DNA from: Hymenobacter guriensis
Lineage (GTDB): Bacteria; Bacteroidota; Bacteroidia; Cytophagales; Hymenobacteraceae
Direction of reading: 5' to 3'
Assembly (NCBI RefSeq): GCF_015773195.1
Contig: NZ_JADWYK010000001.1
Location: 310,001 to 374,000 of the forward strand
Length of the DNA stretch: 64,000 nt
Shown: in pieces, positions 16,807-25,201 of the stretch
How the letters are laid out: every line of letters begins with the position of its first letter
How positions within the stretch are numbered: position 1 is the stretch's first letter
Notes under the pieces: model-generated
Told to the model about the DNA's origin: nothing
Seen by the model: the letters and a program-made list of their open reading frames with translations, nothing else
The model's database searches: none
Made by a program: the position numbers and the translations under genes

Positions 16807-17478
16807 ATGAACAATGCCCTTGTCCTGGAATTTCTGCGCCAGCTGCGCGCCAACAACCACAAAGCCTGGATGGATGAGCACCGCGCCGACTACCAGCGCG
16901 CCCGCGTCGCCTACACCCAACTCGTAGCCGAGCTGCTGCGCGGCGCTGCCGCCTTCGAGCCCGACCTGGCCCCGCTCACGCCCTCGGACGTGATGTACCG
17001 CATCAATAAAAACGACCGGTTTCAGCAAAGCGACGAGCCCTACAAGCGCCACATGGGCGCGGGCATCAAGCGCGGCGGCCGCCACAGCCCCTGGGCGGGC
17101 TACTTCATTGCGCTGGAGCCCGGCGGCGAAACCTACATAGGCGCCGGCCGCTGGATGCCCGAGCCGGCCCAGCTGGCCCGCGTCCGGCAGGAAATCCACT
17201 ACAATCCCACCGAATTCCATGCCCTGCGCCAGGCCCCGGAGCTACTACACAACTTTCCCAAGGGCCTCGACCAATCCCAGGCCCTGAAAACTGCTCCCAA
17301 AGGCTACGACCGCGAAGACCCCGACATCGAATGGCTGCGGCTGAAAAGCTTCTTCGTGTGGCAGGCCGTACCCGACGCCGACGTGCTCCGTCCCGACTTC
17401 CCGGCCCGCGTTCTGGCCGCCTGGCAAGCGGCCCAGCCCTTCGTCCGCTTCCTCAATGAGGCCATGATGGAAGAGTAA
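16807..17478 (+). CDS. DUF2461 family protein (TIGR02453)
   Basis: A 223-residue protein matching the DUF2461 pattern: LEFLRQLRANNHKAWMDEHR near the N-terminus, DVMYRINKNDRFQQSDEPYK, then GGRHSPWAGYFIALEPGGET and GRWMPEPAQLARVRQEIHYN. The family is widespread and of unknown function. The ATG at 16807 is preferred over the GTG at 16789, since it fits the family N-terminus. It ends at two strong hairpins, convergent with the deoxynucleoside kinase gene. Confidence 0.85.
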   Translation: MNNALVLEFLRQLRANNHKAWMDEHRADYQRARVAYTQLVAELLRGAAAFEPDLAPLTPSDVMYRINKNDRFQQSDEPYKRHMGAGIKRGGRHSPWAGYFIALEPGGETYIGAGRWMPEPAQLARVRQEIHYNPTEFHALRQAPELLHNFPKGLDQSQALKTAPKGYDREDPDIEWLRLKSFFVWQAVPDADVLRPDFPARVLAAWQAAQPFVRFLNEAMMEE

Positions 17479-17562
17479 GCTGCTTGGTTTGCTGGTTTTA
17501 TGGTTCTTGCTGGCCGATTATCCTGGTGGGCCACGTTAGCCATTCGCCCTGAAAAAGGTATA

Positions 17563-17622
17563 GCTCTGAAATGTAAAAAGGCCCTGACGTATGGACGTCA
17601 GGGCCTTTTTACATTTCAGAGC
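17563..17622. terminator. 28-bp perfect hairpin between convergent genes
   Basis: Arms 17563-17590 and 17595-17622 are perfect reverse complements around a 4-base loop (ATGG). The inner part has GGCCCTGACGT paired with ACGTCAGGGCC, flanked by A5 and T5, so it can terminate in both directions. The stem is about twice as long as most terminators in this window. Confidence 0.8.
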
Positions 17623-17632
17623 GTCCTGCATT

Positions 17633-17663
17633 GGCCAGGACGAAGGGCTTCTTCGTCCTGGCC
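17633..17663. terminator. Second hairpin between convergent genes
   Basis: A perfect 13-bp stem (17633-17645 with 17651-17663, GGCCAGGACGAAG) with a 5-base loop follows directly after the longer hairpin. There is no T-run, so it may be a REP-like element or an RNA-stabilising structure. Confidence 0.5.
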
Positions 17664-17700
17664 GGCCATGACAGCTATTCAACCAGAAAGCCATTCAACT

Positions 17701-18324
17701 TCAAAACAGCCCGAACAGGGTGCTATTGATCTTATCGACGATGATGCCCAGGTCCTCGGGGTTGTTCACGTAGTCGAGCTGGTTCACGTCTACGATCAGC
17801 AGCTTGCCATACTTATAGCTGCTGATCCACCGTTCGTAGTGCTCGTTCAGGTTTTTGAGGTACTCGATTTTGATGTTGTTCTCGTAGTCGCGGTTGCGTT
17901 TTTCGATCTGCGAAATCAGCTTGGGCAGGTCGGCTTTCAGGTACAGCAGCAGATCCGGCGGGTTCACCATGCTGATCATCGAGTCAAACAGGTTCAGATA
18001 GTTCTGGTGGTCCCGCTCCGTCATCAAACCTGACTCGTGCAGGTTGGCCGCGAAGATGTGCGCGTCCTCGTAAATCGTGCGGTCCTGAATCACGCCCTTG
18101 CTGGCCTGCTGCAGCTGCTTGATGCGCTGCGTCTGGCGGAAGCGGCTGTTGAGAAAGTATACCTGCAGGTGAAAGGCCCAGCGCGGCATGTCGTCGTAGA
18201 AATCCTTCAGGTAAGGATTGTGGTCGACGTCTTCCAGAAACACTTCCCAGTTGAAGTGGTGAGCCAACTTATTGGCTAGGGTGGTTTTGCCGGCACCAAT
18301 GTTACCGACGATGGCAATATGCAT
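17701..18324 (-). CDS. Deoxynucleoside kinase
   Basis: A 207-residue kinase that phosphorylates deoxynucleosides for nucleotide salvage in the cytoplasm. It has the P-loop GNIGAGKTTL at 7-16, the dNK-type segment QDRTIYEDAHIFA, and the lid-type segment LPKLISQIEKRNRDYE. The DRTIYED motif is the dNK/dGK-type substrate-site region; the exact base specificity cannot be read. The ATG at 18324 puts the P-loop at the usual distance from the N-terminus, so I reject the upstream start at 18357. Confidence 0.9.
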   Translation of the reverse strand: MHIAIVGNIGAGKTTLANKLAHHFNWEVFLEDVDHNPYLKDFYDDMPRWAFHLQVYFLNSRFRQTQRIKQLQQASKGVIQDRTIYEDAHIFAANLHESGLMTERDHQNYLNLFDSMISMVNPPDLLLYLKADLPKLISQIEKRNRDYENNIKIEYLKNLNEHYERWISSYKYGKLLIVDVNQLDYVNNPEDLGIIVDKINSTLFGLF

Positions 18325-18356
18325 GAGAAAGGCAGGCGTGAGCAGAACGTGAGCCA

Positions 18357-18364
18357 CAAAAGTA
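18357..18364 (-). promoter_or_regulatory. Putative -7 box TACTTTTG (minus)
   Basis: An exact TAnnTTTG match on the reverse strand, 32 bp upstream of the kinase ATG. The -33 region has only a weak TTTC. Confidence 0.5.
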
Positions 18365-18395
18365 GCGGAAACTCAGGCCCCGCGCTGCACCTAAA

Positions 18396-18462
18396 CCAGC
18401 CGGAAAAGCTGGCAGCCAGCTCCTAAGCAGCATCTTCCTGCCAGCTTCCTATTCCGACTGGC
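18396..18462. repeat. Compound stem-loop in 300-bp intergenic region
   Basis: CCAGCCGGAA then AAGCTGGCAG (18396-18415) is mirrored by CTGCCAGCTT then TTCCGACTGG (18439-18462), with one mismatch and a 4-base bulge. It lies between the divergent kinase and STAS-like genes; the rest of 18325-18624 holds nothing I can identify. Confidence 0.45.
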
Positions 18463-18624
18463 CATCATCCAACAACCAGCTCAACTGTAAGCAATAGGGG
18501 CTCTTGAGTTAACTGCATGGCCGCTTAGCCGGTAGCAGGCAACCTCGAAATACTTGCACCTAACCAGTAGTACCAGTAGCCGAGAAACGCGTATGTTTAG
18601 TAGTTACAACTTACGCTCGGCTTT

Positions 18625-19068
18625 ATGACGTCTCCCGCGCATTTCCAAGATCTGGGCATCATCCCCGACCGGTATGGCATGCCGGTAGCCGCCTTTCGGT
18701 ACTACCCGCAGGATGAGCTGTTGTACATTCAGTGGTATGGCAACCTCACGGCTGAGGCTGTTATTCTGACTGCTAAAGCCGAACTTGCCGCGCACAAAGA
18801 ACACCGTATATCCCTTATTCTTAACGACAAGACCGAAGCAACCGGCGACTGGACTGAGGCTATGTCGTGGCTGGAGTTTGAGTGGCTGCCACTGGCTATG
18901 GAAGCAGGGCTACGGGCCTTTGCCTACGTATTCTCTCCCGACCTGCGCAATCTGTATATCAGTCAGGCGTTTGTCGAGCACGTGTCTGACCTGCTGCCGG
19001 CCCAGCTGTTCTACGATGCCGCCGCAGCCCGGCGCTGGCTGCTACACCAGCACCGGGCTGCTTCCTAG
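18625..19068 (+). CDS. Hypothetical SpoIIAA/STAS-like protein
   Basis: A 147-residue soluble protein with an alternating beta/alpha pattern: an N-terminal strand pair (DELLYIQWYGNLTAEAVI), a helix (AKAELAAHKEH), a strand (RISLILNDKTEATGDW) and a final amphipathic helix (FYDAAAARRWLLHQH). This resembles the SpoIIAA-like or STAS-like domains commonly found as single-domain proteins in Bacteroidota. The assignment is by pattern and is tentative. It ends 10 bp from the convergent gene at 19078. Confidence 0.55.
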   Translation: MTSPAHFQDLGIIPDRYGMPVAAFRYYPQDELLYIQWYGNLTAEAVILTAKAELAAHKEHRISLILNDKTEATGDWTEAMSWLEFEWLPLAMEAGLRAFAYVFSPDLRNLYISQAFVEHVSDLLPAQLFYDAAAARRWLLHQHRAAS

Positions 19069-19077
19069 CGCCACCGA

Positions 19078-19746
19078 TTACTTTTCGCTGAGGTATTCTT
19101 TGGTGGCGCGGGCGCCTTCCAGGGTACGAAACTCGCCCTGGAGCGTACGGATACGCAGGCGCTCCTCCAGACTTAGCTGCTGGCGTACTAGCTCGTAGCG
19201 TGCATTCAAGCGACTAAGCACTTCGCTGGCGGCGGCCCAGTCACGCTGCGTCCACTGGCGCTTCTGCTCGCGGGTTGTCGTCAGCAGCCGCTCGTACAGG
19301 TCGGGCAGCTCGGTGGCCCGGGCGCGGCTCACCTGCACTTTCTCGTTGAGCAGGCGGTCCTGGGTTTGCTGGGCAGTTTCAGGCTGACGGGCCTGGGCTT
19401 CTAGGCGGCGCTGCTCGGCGGCCCATTCCTTGTAGCGGGCTTTTTCGGCGGCATACTCTCGCCTTGACTGCACGGAAAGGCTGTCGGCGGCGCGGTCGAG
19501 GCGCTGGCTCTGGCGGTCGAAGTCCGACATCAGGCGGGGCCACTCCCGGCGGGCGCCGGCTTCCGCTTTGGTCATCGTCTGGCTTACCCAGTCGGTGAAG
19601 GTGCGCAGGTCGCGCTCCACGGCCGAGGAAGCGGGCGTAGGCGTGGTAGTGGTAGAAGTTCCGGTGGTTTGCTGGGCCGAAGCCGACAGCGGCGCCCCGG
19701 CCAGCACGGCGGCAACAATGGAAAAGGAAAGCAGGCAACGTTTCAT
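19078..19746 (-). CDS. Hypothetical periplasmic coiled-coil protein
   Basis: A 222-residue protein with a signal peptide (MKRCLLSFSIVAAVLAGAPL, cleavage after SASAQ), a Thr-rich linker (TTGTSTTTTPTPASS) and a long, charged, helical region rich in Arg, Gln and Glu that should form a coiled coil. There is no catalytic motif and no membrane segment after the signal. I choose the ATG at 19746 for the signal peptide. The family is not recognised with confidence. Confidence 0.65.
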   Translation of the reverse strand: MKRCLLSFSIVAAVLAGAPLSASAQQTTGTSTTTTPTPASSAVERDLRTFTDWVSQTMTKAEAGARREWPRLMSDFDRQSQRLDRAADSLSVQSRREYAAEKARYKEWAAEQRRLEAQARQPETAQQTQDRLLNEKVQVSRARATELPDLYERLLTTTREQKRQWTQRDWAAASEVLSRLNARYELVRQQLSLEERLRIRTLQGEFRTLEGARATKEYLSEK

Positions 19747-19884
19747 AGGCAGAAGAGCGGGAAAGTAAGGCAACGAGCCTCCCGTAGGCTATGGCAGGCC
19801 GAAAGCGGCAATTTCCGGCCCAAAAACGAGGAATTGGCCCGCCGGGGTTCGGTTTTAGTTGAAATAATACCGTTTTTGCAGCGT

Positions 19885-20406
19885 ATGACGACTTCTGCCG
19901 CCGCTGCCATCAGCATTCAGCCCGCCACCCTGGCCGACATTCCGACCATTATCGGCCTGGCCGAGGCTACCTGGGAGCCTACTTACCGCTTCATTATTTC
20001 GCGGGAGCAGCTGGAGTACATGTACCGCGTCATCTACACGCCGGCCTCTTTGCACCGGCAGATCACCGAGGATGGCCACACGTTTCTGCTGCTGCGCACC
20101 GACGGACACGCGGCTGGCTTCGCGTCGTTTTCCCGCCTGCTGCCGGCCGATGAGGCCGTCTTCAAGCTGCATAAGCTGTACCTGCTGCCTTCTCACCAGA
20201 GCCAGGGGCTGGGCCAGCAGCTGATTGGCGCCGTGGAGCAGGCCGCCCGCCAGGCTGGGGGCCGGGCGTTGGAGCTGAACGTGAACCGCCACAACCCCGC
20301 GCTGACCTTCTACGAGCGGCAGGGCTTTCTGCGCCACCACGAGGAGGACATTCCCATTGGCCCTTACTGGATGAACGACTACGTGATGCGCAAAGAGCTG
20401 CGCTAG
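19885..20406 (+). CDS. GNAT family N-acetyltransferase
   Basis: A 173-residue acetyltransferase. It shows the GNAT order: an N-terminal segment IQPATLADIPTIIGLAEATW, a core strand with FKLHKLYLLPSHQSQGLGQQ (motif A, acetyl-CoA pyrophosphate binding in QSQGLGQQL), and motif B GGRALELNVNRHNPALTFYE followed by RQGFLRHHEE. Substrate unknown. The ATG at 19885 is the natural family start; the open frame further upstream overlaps the divergent gene's promoter. Confidence 0.9.
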   Translation: MTTSAAAAISIQPATLADIPTIIGLAEATWEPTYRFIISREQLEYMYRVIYTPASLHRQITEDGHTFLLLRTDGHAAGFASFSRLLPADEAVFKLHKLYLLPSHQSQGLGQQLIGAVEQAARQAGGRALELNVNRHNPALTFYERQGFLRHHEEDIPIGPYWMNDYVMRKELR

Positions 20407-20576
20407 GTGCTTCCACGCCAGATTACTAGCTCCGCCGCTCCTGCCGCTGGTTCGGGCTGGCAGCCCGGCTTCTTCCCAAATAGCGTTACTTGCGACTTGC
20501 GGCCATTTGGCAACAACGGCCGCGTGTTCTTTTCTGCCCGGGCTCCGGCCGGGGTTTCTTTTCCTTCTTCCTTCTT

Positions 20577-20801
20577 ATGGCTACCAAAATCACCGTCCTC
20601 AGCAATGGCTCCCTCCGCGTAGAGGGCCCCGACTTCGAACTTGTAGATGCCCAGGGCAACGCCTACGGCCTGGCCGGCCGGGAGCGAATCAGCATCTGCC
20701 GCTGCGGCCTCTCCAAAAACAAGCCTTTCTGCGACGGGTCGCACAAAGGCCATTTCGAGCACAACGCCGAAGCCTTCGACCTGCCCGCGCCCAAGGTGTA
20801 G
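20577..20801 (+). CDS. CDGSH iron-sulfur domain protein
   Basis: A 74-residue protein with a complete CDGSH motif: CRCGLSKNKPFCDGSH at 41-56, giving ligands Cys41, Cys43, Cys52 and His56 for a [2Fe-2S] cluster. Such mitoNEET-like proteins take part in redox sensing or cluster transfer. I place the start at the ATG at 20577; earlier in-frame starts would add a low-quality sequence. It follows the GNAT gene by 170 bp and ends at a palindrome. Confidence 0.9.
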   Translation: MATKITVLSNGSLRVEGPDFELVDAQGNAYGLAGRERISICRCGLSKNKPFCDGSHKGHFEHNAEAFDLPAPKV

Positions 20802-20813
20802 CGAATGGTTTTA

Positions 20814-20892
20814 TAGCTAAATGGCAGAATGGTTACCTGATTGGGTTGTACAGCTTGTCAGCCAATCCGGTAACCATTCTGCCATTTAGCTA
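20814..20892. terminator. 24-bp inverted repeat between convergent genes
   Basis: Perfect 24-bp arms (20814-20837 and 20869-20892) beginning TAGCTAAATGGCAGAATGG flank a 31-bp centre. It lies between the CDGSH gene (plus) and the ACBP gene (minus) and probably ends transcription in both directions, although T-runs are short. The ATGGCAGAATGGTT core recurs at 55451-55464. Confidence 0.6.
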
Positions 20893-20901
20893 TTTAGCCC
20901 C

Positions 20902-21153
20902 TTAAAACAGGGAGTTCACGAAGTCGATGTACTCCTGGCGGGCTTCTTCCTGGGATTTGCCGCGCTGGCTGGCCCAGGCGTCGTATTTGGCAATGGCTTT
21001 GAAATCGAAGCCACCGGGCCGGTCGCCGGAAACGTCGCCTTCGCTGCCTTGCTTGTAGAGGGCGTAGAGTTTGAGTAAGGTGGTGTTGTCGGGCTTGGCG
21101 GGCAGCTCTTTGCTGCGGGCGGCAGCGGCCTCAAAGTCTTCGGGAGTGGCCAT
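20902..21153 (-). CDS. Acyl-CoA-binding protein
   Basis: An 83-residue four-helix protein matching ACBP along its full length: MATPEDFEAAAARSKELPAK, then LYALYKQGSEGDVSGDRPGG, FDFKAIAKYDAW, and QEEARQEYIDFVNSL. The YKQ, KxDAW and YI positions that hold the acyl-CoA are present. It would buffer or carry long-chain acyl-CoA in the cytoplasm. ACBPs are mainly eukaryotic but occur in a number of Bacteroidota. Confidence 0.9.
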   Translation of the reverse strand: MATPEDFEAAAARSKELPAKPDNTTLLKLYALYKQGSEGDVSGDRPGGFDFKAIAKYDAWASQRGKSQEEARQEYIDFVNSLF

Positions 21154-21190
21154 GTAGTAGGTGGCTGAAAAATGAAAGGAAACAGATCAA

Positions 21191-21224
21191 GCCCCGCCCA
21201 ACCGGGCGGGGCCGCCAAAAGGTA
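21191..21224 (-). promoter_or_regulatory. ACBP promoter-like box and leader hairpin
   Basis: On the reverse strand, TACCTTTT (21217-21224, one base off TAnnTTTG) is followed by a perfect hairpin GCCCCGCCC/GGGCGGGGC (21191-21199 with 21204-21212). The hairpin would lie at the very 5' end of the ACBP mRNA and could stabilise it. The rest of 21154-21452 shows nothing else. Confidence 0.4.
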
Positions 21225-21452
21225 CGCATTGCCCACAGAATAGTAGGCATGCCGCGTTGTTTTCCCACAATCCTGCTGTTTCTCGCCTTCCGGCCAGGCT
21301 GATTTCTTTTCCGGCGGCGGGTGCGCTTCCGGCTACAACAGGGCACCGAATAACAGTTGGGGTCGGTTTTGCCGGCTGCTGCCAAGCTCAACACTTGCAA
21401 CTTGTAGCGGGCATGGTGGCGTATGGAGGCTGCGCACTTCTTCTCTGCCCCT

Positions 21453-21971
21453 ATGAAATCCTCCTCGGTTGATAATCTGGTAAAGCAGTTCCTTCAGCAC
21501 AAGCTCACACTGGCCCTGGCCGAAAGCTGCACCTGCGGCTGGGTTGCGGCTCAGCTGGCACCGGCCCAGGGCATCAGTGAGGTGCTGCTGGGCTCCGTGG
21601 TCACGTACCACGGCGAAGCCAAGCAACGCCTATTGGGCGTGAAAAAGAAAACCCTCGATACCTACTCGGCCGAAAGCCAGCAGACAACCAACGAAATGGC
21701 GCAGGGCCTGCAGCAGCAACTGCCCACGGCCGATGTGTGCGTGGCCATTACCGGCCTGTTCGGGCCCGGGGCCTCCGAAACCCCCGACAAGCCCTCCGGC
21801 ACCATATTCGTGACGATGCTGGTGGAAGGCCGGGCCCAGGAGTACCGCGAGCTGCTGCCCGGCCCCACCGACAAGCTCCGCGACCAGGCAGCCGAGTTTA
21901 TTTACACCAAGCTCAGCGAGCTGCTCAGCCGGCGCCAGGAGTCCCCGGTAGGAGAAGTGCACGGCAGCTAG
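21453..21971 (+). CDS. CinA C-terminal domain protein (NMN amidohydrolase-like)
   Basis: A 172-residue stand-alone CinA C-terminal domain: LALAESCTCGWVAAQLA carries the family AESCT motif, with CG instead of the usual GG; then SEVLLGSVVTYHGEAKQRLL and GLFGPGASETPDKPSGTIFV. Relatives (PncC) deamidate nicotinamide mononucleotide in NAD recycling. The N-terminal molybdopterin-binding-like half of full-length CinA is absent, as in PncC. The ATG at 21453 is preferred to the one at 21423. Confidence 0.88.
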   Translation: MKSSSVDNLVKQFLQHKLTLALAESCTCGWVAAQLAPAQGISEVLLGSVVTYHGEAKQRLLGVKKKTLDTYSAESQQTTNEMAQGLQQQLPTADVCVAITGLFGPGASETPDKPSGTIFVTMLVEGRAQEYRELLPGPTDKLRDQAAEFIYTKLSELLSRRQESPVGEVHGS

Positions 21972-22047
21972 GAAAATCCGTCTCTCCCCTGCTTTTTTGG
22001 CACTTGTTGTTTCTCCCCACTCAGATTCCGCGCATCTTTGGGATGCT

Positions 22048-22707
22048 ATGAAACAACTTGTTATTCTGACCACTGCGGTGGCCTTATCGACGGTGAGCTA
22101 CGCCCAGGCTCAGACCGAACTACAAACCCAGCCCAACGCCGCCAACCCACCGGTTCCAGCAGTGGACCAGCCGCGGATACCGGTGCCCCTGCTGAGCGAG
22201 CAGCCTTCGCGCTACCATCAGTCCAGCCTCAGCATTGAAGCCGGCTGGGGCGCGCCTTACGGCTGGGGGATTTCGTATGCGTATCTGCTGATGCCTAACC
22301 TGGATCTGAATGCGGGATTAGGTATTGGCGTAGGCGGCAAAATCGGGGTGGGCGCGCGGTATTTCCTGCGGCCTCAGGCAGAGCTTAGCCCTTACTTCGG
22401 GGTGAACCTGGCACGTACCGGCCGCATCGACAACGCAGAAGTCACCTTGGATCAGGAGCAGGCTATCTACAGCATGGCGCCCAGTGGTGTGCTGCATCTG
22501 CGCGGCGGCTTGCGCTGGCAGCCGGGCCGGCTTGGTTTGCTGGGCACGCTCGGCTACGGAGCCCGTTTCACCGGCGACCCTATCACCTACCAGAATGGCT
22601 ACACCAACCCCTCTCAGCGCCTGCGCGACCTGGTAGACGTTATCAGCCCCGGCGGCGTGGAAATTTCACTGGGCCTGATTATCAATCTGGGGCAGCCTCA
22701 GTGGTAG
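22048..22707 (+). CDS. Hypothetical outer-membrane beta-barrel-like protein
   Basis: A 219-residue protein with a signal peptide (MKQLVILTTAVALSTVSYAQ) followed by a mature part rich in Gly, aromatic residues and alternating hydrophobic residues (WGAPYGWGISYAYLLMP, then LNAGLGIGVGGKIGVGARYF and RLGLLGTLGYGARFTG). This is the look of a small 8-stranded outer-membrane barrel, but it ends GLIINLGQPQW, not with the usual terminal aromatic residue of a strand. CATCTTTG (22033-22040) could be a -7 box, one base off consensus. Confidence 0.6.
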   Translation: MKQLVILTTAVALSTVSYAQAQTELQTQPNAANPPVPAVDQPRIPVPLLSEQPSRYHQSSLSIEAGWGAPYGWGISYAYLLMPNLDLNAGLGIGVGGKIGVGARYFLRPQAELSPYFGVNLARTGRIDNAEVTLDQEQAIYSMAPSGVLHLRGGLRWQPGRLGLLGTLGYGARFTGDPITYQNGYTNPSQRLRDLVDVISPGGVEISLGLIINLGQPQW

Positions 22708-22796
22708 TTTTTCGTTGCGCATACAGCGCTCCTGCTTGCTTACAGGGCTAATGTTCTGAGGCAGCCTGCCTGCGCATATTCAGGCCTAAACAGCCA

Positions 22797-23834
22797 CTAC
22801 GTAGGCAGGCGCATGCGCACCACCATCATCTTCAGGTGCAGGCGCACAATGTCGCCCATGGAGTCGCAGCGGTCGAAGCGGGTGGTGTGGTGGTGCTCGT
22901 TGAGCTCCTGGCGCAGCTGGGCAACCTTGGCAGGCGGGGCCAGCGTTTCCTGGCGCATACAATCCAGCAGATCCTTGAGGCGGTAGCGCTCGGCCCGGGC
23001 CCGGCGCAGCATCAGGGTGCGCTCCTCCGTCTGGTACTGGCGGATGCTTTCCGGGGAAAGCAGGCGGGCGCAGAGCTGCACCAGGGAGCGGTTGTCCTTG
23101 AAGAACTGGGGCAGGTACATGGTTTTGCGGCCCTCGTAGCTTTGCTGGTCGAAATCGATGGCCCGCAGGCGGTACTGCTCGTCCTCGAAGTCGGCCGTCA
23201 CGTCCACCACGTAGTTGTAGGCGCGCATATCGCCCAGCAGCCGGGCAAAGCACCGCTCGTTGAACTTGACGAACTCCTTGGCAATGCGCACCTGGTTGAG
23301 GTGGGGCCGCTGCAGCCGGTCGCGGATGAAGTCGTCGCCGGGAATGCCGGCAATGTGCTCCTCGATGAGCGTGGCCCCGCTAACAAGGTAGTTGATGGAG
23401 TTGGGCGCCAGCAGATGCTCCAGTTCCAGGCCGTACACGCGGGAGGCATCGGCCTGCTTCACGTAGAAGTAGTCGTAGTTGTCGTTGAACTGGTTGACGA
23501 TGCGCACCCGGAAGGGGTTGCTGTTGCCGAAGCGGCAGTAGTCGATGCGGTCGGCCAGCAGGTGCTCCGTGAACGACAGGTCGCCGCCGGTTTTCAGCAG
23601 GGCATACACTTCCGTCAGGCCGTGGCTAAGCTCCTGCAGCGTTTGGGGCTCGTAGAACAGGGTTTCCCAGAGCGTGTCGCGCCCCTGGCGGTCGAGCAGC
23701 GGGTAGGCCCCGCCACTGCGCAGCAGATCGGCGTAGGTGACGGGCAGCGGCGCTTCCCGGTCGTAGTGCTGCAGGTACTGGCACAGCCGCTCGCTGATGG
23801 GGTAAGAAATTTTCTTTTTGGAGATGGTAGTCAC
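22797..23834 (-). CDS. Hypothetical protein with possible kinase-like motifs
   Basis: A 345-residue cytoplasmic protein with no signal or membrane segment. I do not recognise the family. Two elements recall a protein-kinase-type fold: LLGDMRAYNYVVDV, with a GD-x5-N arrangement like a catalytic loop, and RLRAIDFDQQSY, with IDFD at the position of a metal-binding Asp. The N-terminal half holds VKQADASRVYGLELEHLL, which could contain a Lys/Glu pair. The start is taken as GTG at 23834 (VTTISKKKISYPI); the open frame runs to 23954. A kinase function is inference only. Confidence 0.5.
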   Translation of the reverse strand: MTTISKKKISYPISERLCQYLQHYDREAPLPVTYADLLRSGGAYPLLDRQGRDTLWETLFYEPQTLQELSHGLTEVYALLKTGGDLSFTEHLLADRIDYCRFGNSNPFRVRIVNQFNDNYDYFYVKQADASRVYGLELEHLLAPNSINYLVSGATLIEEHIAGIPGDDFIRDRLQRPHLNQVRIAKEFVKFNERCFARLLGDMRAYNYVVDVTADFEDEQYRLRAIDFDQQSYEGRKTMYLPQFFKDNRSLVQLCARLLSPESIRQYQTEERTLMLRRARAERYRLKDLLDCMRQETLAPPAKVAQLRQELNEHHHTTRFDRCDSMGDIVRLHLKMMVVRMRLPT

Positions 23835-23975
23835 GGAAACAAAAAACGGGGAGCAGTCCGTAACGTTACGGGAAAGCGCGGTACCGGGGCAGCCGGCGCG
23901 TTTTTTGCTGCCCCGGAAAAATACCGAACTTTGAACGTTGCCCAAGCGGGCCACCCATCCTATTCCGGAGTTGCT

Positions 23976-25172
23976 ATGAAGAAAATCTGCCTTACGCTAC
24001 TAGTGTTGCTCTGCCCGTTTTTCTCGCCGGGCTGGGGCGGTTTCAGCCACAAAGTCATAACCCAGCTGGCCGTGTACTCGCTGCCCGGGAGTATGCAGGG
24101 CTTCTATTTTCGGCATCTGAACCAGCTGGTGCAGTTTTCCAACGCGGCCGAGCAGCGGGCCGAAAACGATTCGGTGGAAGCCAGCCGCCACTTCATTTAC
24201 ATGGACCACTACGGCGAAAACCCGTTTGGCTCGGTACCCAAGGAGTGGGAAAAGGCCACGGCGAAATACAAGGCCGACACCCTGCGCAAGTACGGCACCC
24301 TGCCCTGGGTGATAGATGAAGTGCGGGAAAAGCTCACCCAGGCCTTCCGCGCCGGCGACACGGCCCAGATCGTGCGCCTCTCGGCCGACCTGAGCCACTA
24401 CGTAGCCGATGCCTATTCTCCGTTGCGCACTACGGTGAACCACAACGGGCAGCTTTCCAACCAGGAAGGCATTCAGCCGCTCTGGGAAAACAAGGTGCCG
24501 GAGCGCCATATTGCCGAATTCAAGCTGCAGAATAAGCCGGCCAAGTACATCAAAACGCCTCTGGCCGACACCTGGCAGGCCCTACAGGAGTCGTACGGTT
24601 TCCTGGGTGCCACCTTTGATATTGAGGAGCAACTGGGCCGTAACTTCACACCCGAGCAGAAATACGTGTTTTCACACCGCTTTGGCCAGACGCGCCGCGC
24701 CTACTCCGATGAGTTTGCCGACGCCTACGACAAGGCCCAGGTAGGCGGCATGGTGATGATCCGGATTCAGCTGGCGTCCAGCTTCGTGGGCTCCATGTGG
24801 CTTACGGCCTGGAAAGACGCCGGTAGCCCCAACCTCGATAAGATGCTGAAAAAGCCTATCGAAAAGGAAGAAAAAGACAAGCTTGATGAGCACCTCGCGG
24901 CCTGGAAAGACAACCAACTGGTGCCGCAGAACCTGCTGCTGGCACAGCTCAAGGAAAAAGTGGTGGAAGCCCCTGACCTGATCCGGCCGGCCGCCGACAT
25001 GGCCCCGCCGCCTCCTGCGGCTCCCCAGCCTACTGCTAAAGTACCCGCTGCTCCGGCTGAGGCCGAGAAAGTAAAAGTGAAGACCAAGAACGACGAAGGC
25101 AGCACCAAGCGCAAGGAAAAAGAAAAAAAGCCCGCTAAGAAAGCCGAGAAAAAGGCCGACGACGGCTGGTAG
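23976..25172 (+). CDS. Zinc-dependent phospholipase C-like secreted protein
   Basis: A 398-residue protein: signal peptide (MKKICLTLLVLLCPFFSPGW), then a mostly helical domain with the zinc-PLC/S1-P1-nuclease signs. These are Trp-Gly-Gly-Phe-Ser-His right after the signal (N-terminal Trp and His are metal ligands in the family), HFIYMDHYGENPF, and LSADLSHYVADAYSPLRTTV followed by NHNG. The C-terminal ~60 residues are a low-complexity Pro/Ala then Lys-rich tail. Substrate unknown; phosphodiester hydrolysis is the family expectation. A paralogue-like protein is at 50970-52232. Confidence 0.75.
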   Translation: MKKICLTLLVLLCPFFSPGWGGFSHKVITQLAVYSLPGSMQGFYFRHLNQLVQFSNAAEQRAENDSVEASRHFIYMDHYGENPFGSVPKEWEKATAKYKADTLRKYGTLPWVIDEVREKLTQAFRAGDTAQIVRLSADLSHYVADAYSPLRTTVNHNGQLSNQEGIQPLWENKVPERHIAEFKLQNKPAKYIKTPLADTWQALQESYGFLGATFDIEEQLGRNFTPEQKYVFSHRFGQTRRAYSDEFADAYDKAQVGGMVMIRIQLASSFVGSMWLTAWKDAGSPNLDKMLKKPIEKEEKDKLDEHLAAWKDNQLVPQNLLLAQLKEKVVEAPDLIRPAADMAPPPPAAPQPTAKVPAAPAEAEKVKVKTKNDEGSTKRKEKEKKPAKKAEKKADDGW

Positions 25173-25201
25173 CCATAGGATTCCTCTGAATAGGTATGTT
25201 T

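Noticed and set aside
22836..23975. Long plus-strand frame in front of the phospholipase C-like gene
   Set aside because: It is the mirror of the minus-strand gene at 22797-23834. The signal peptide at 23976 marks the true start.
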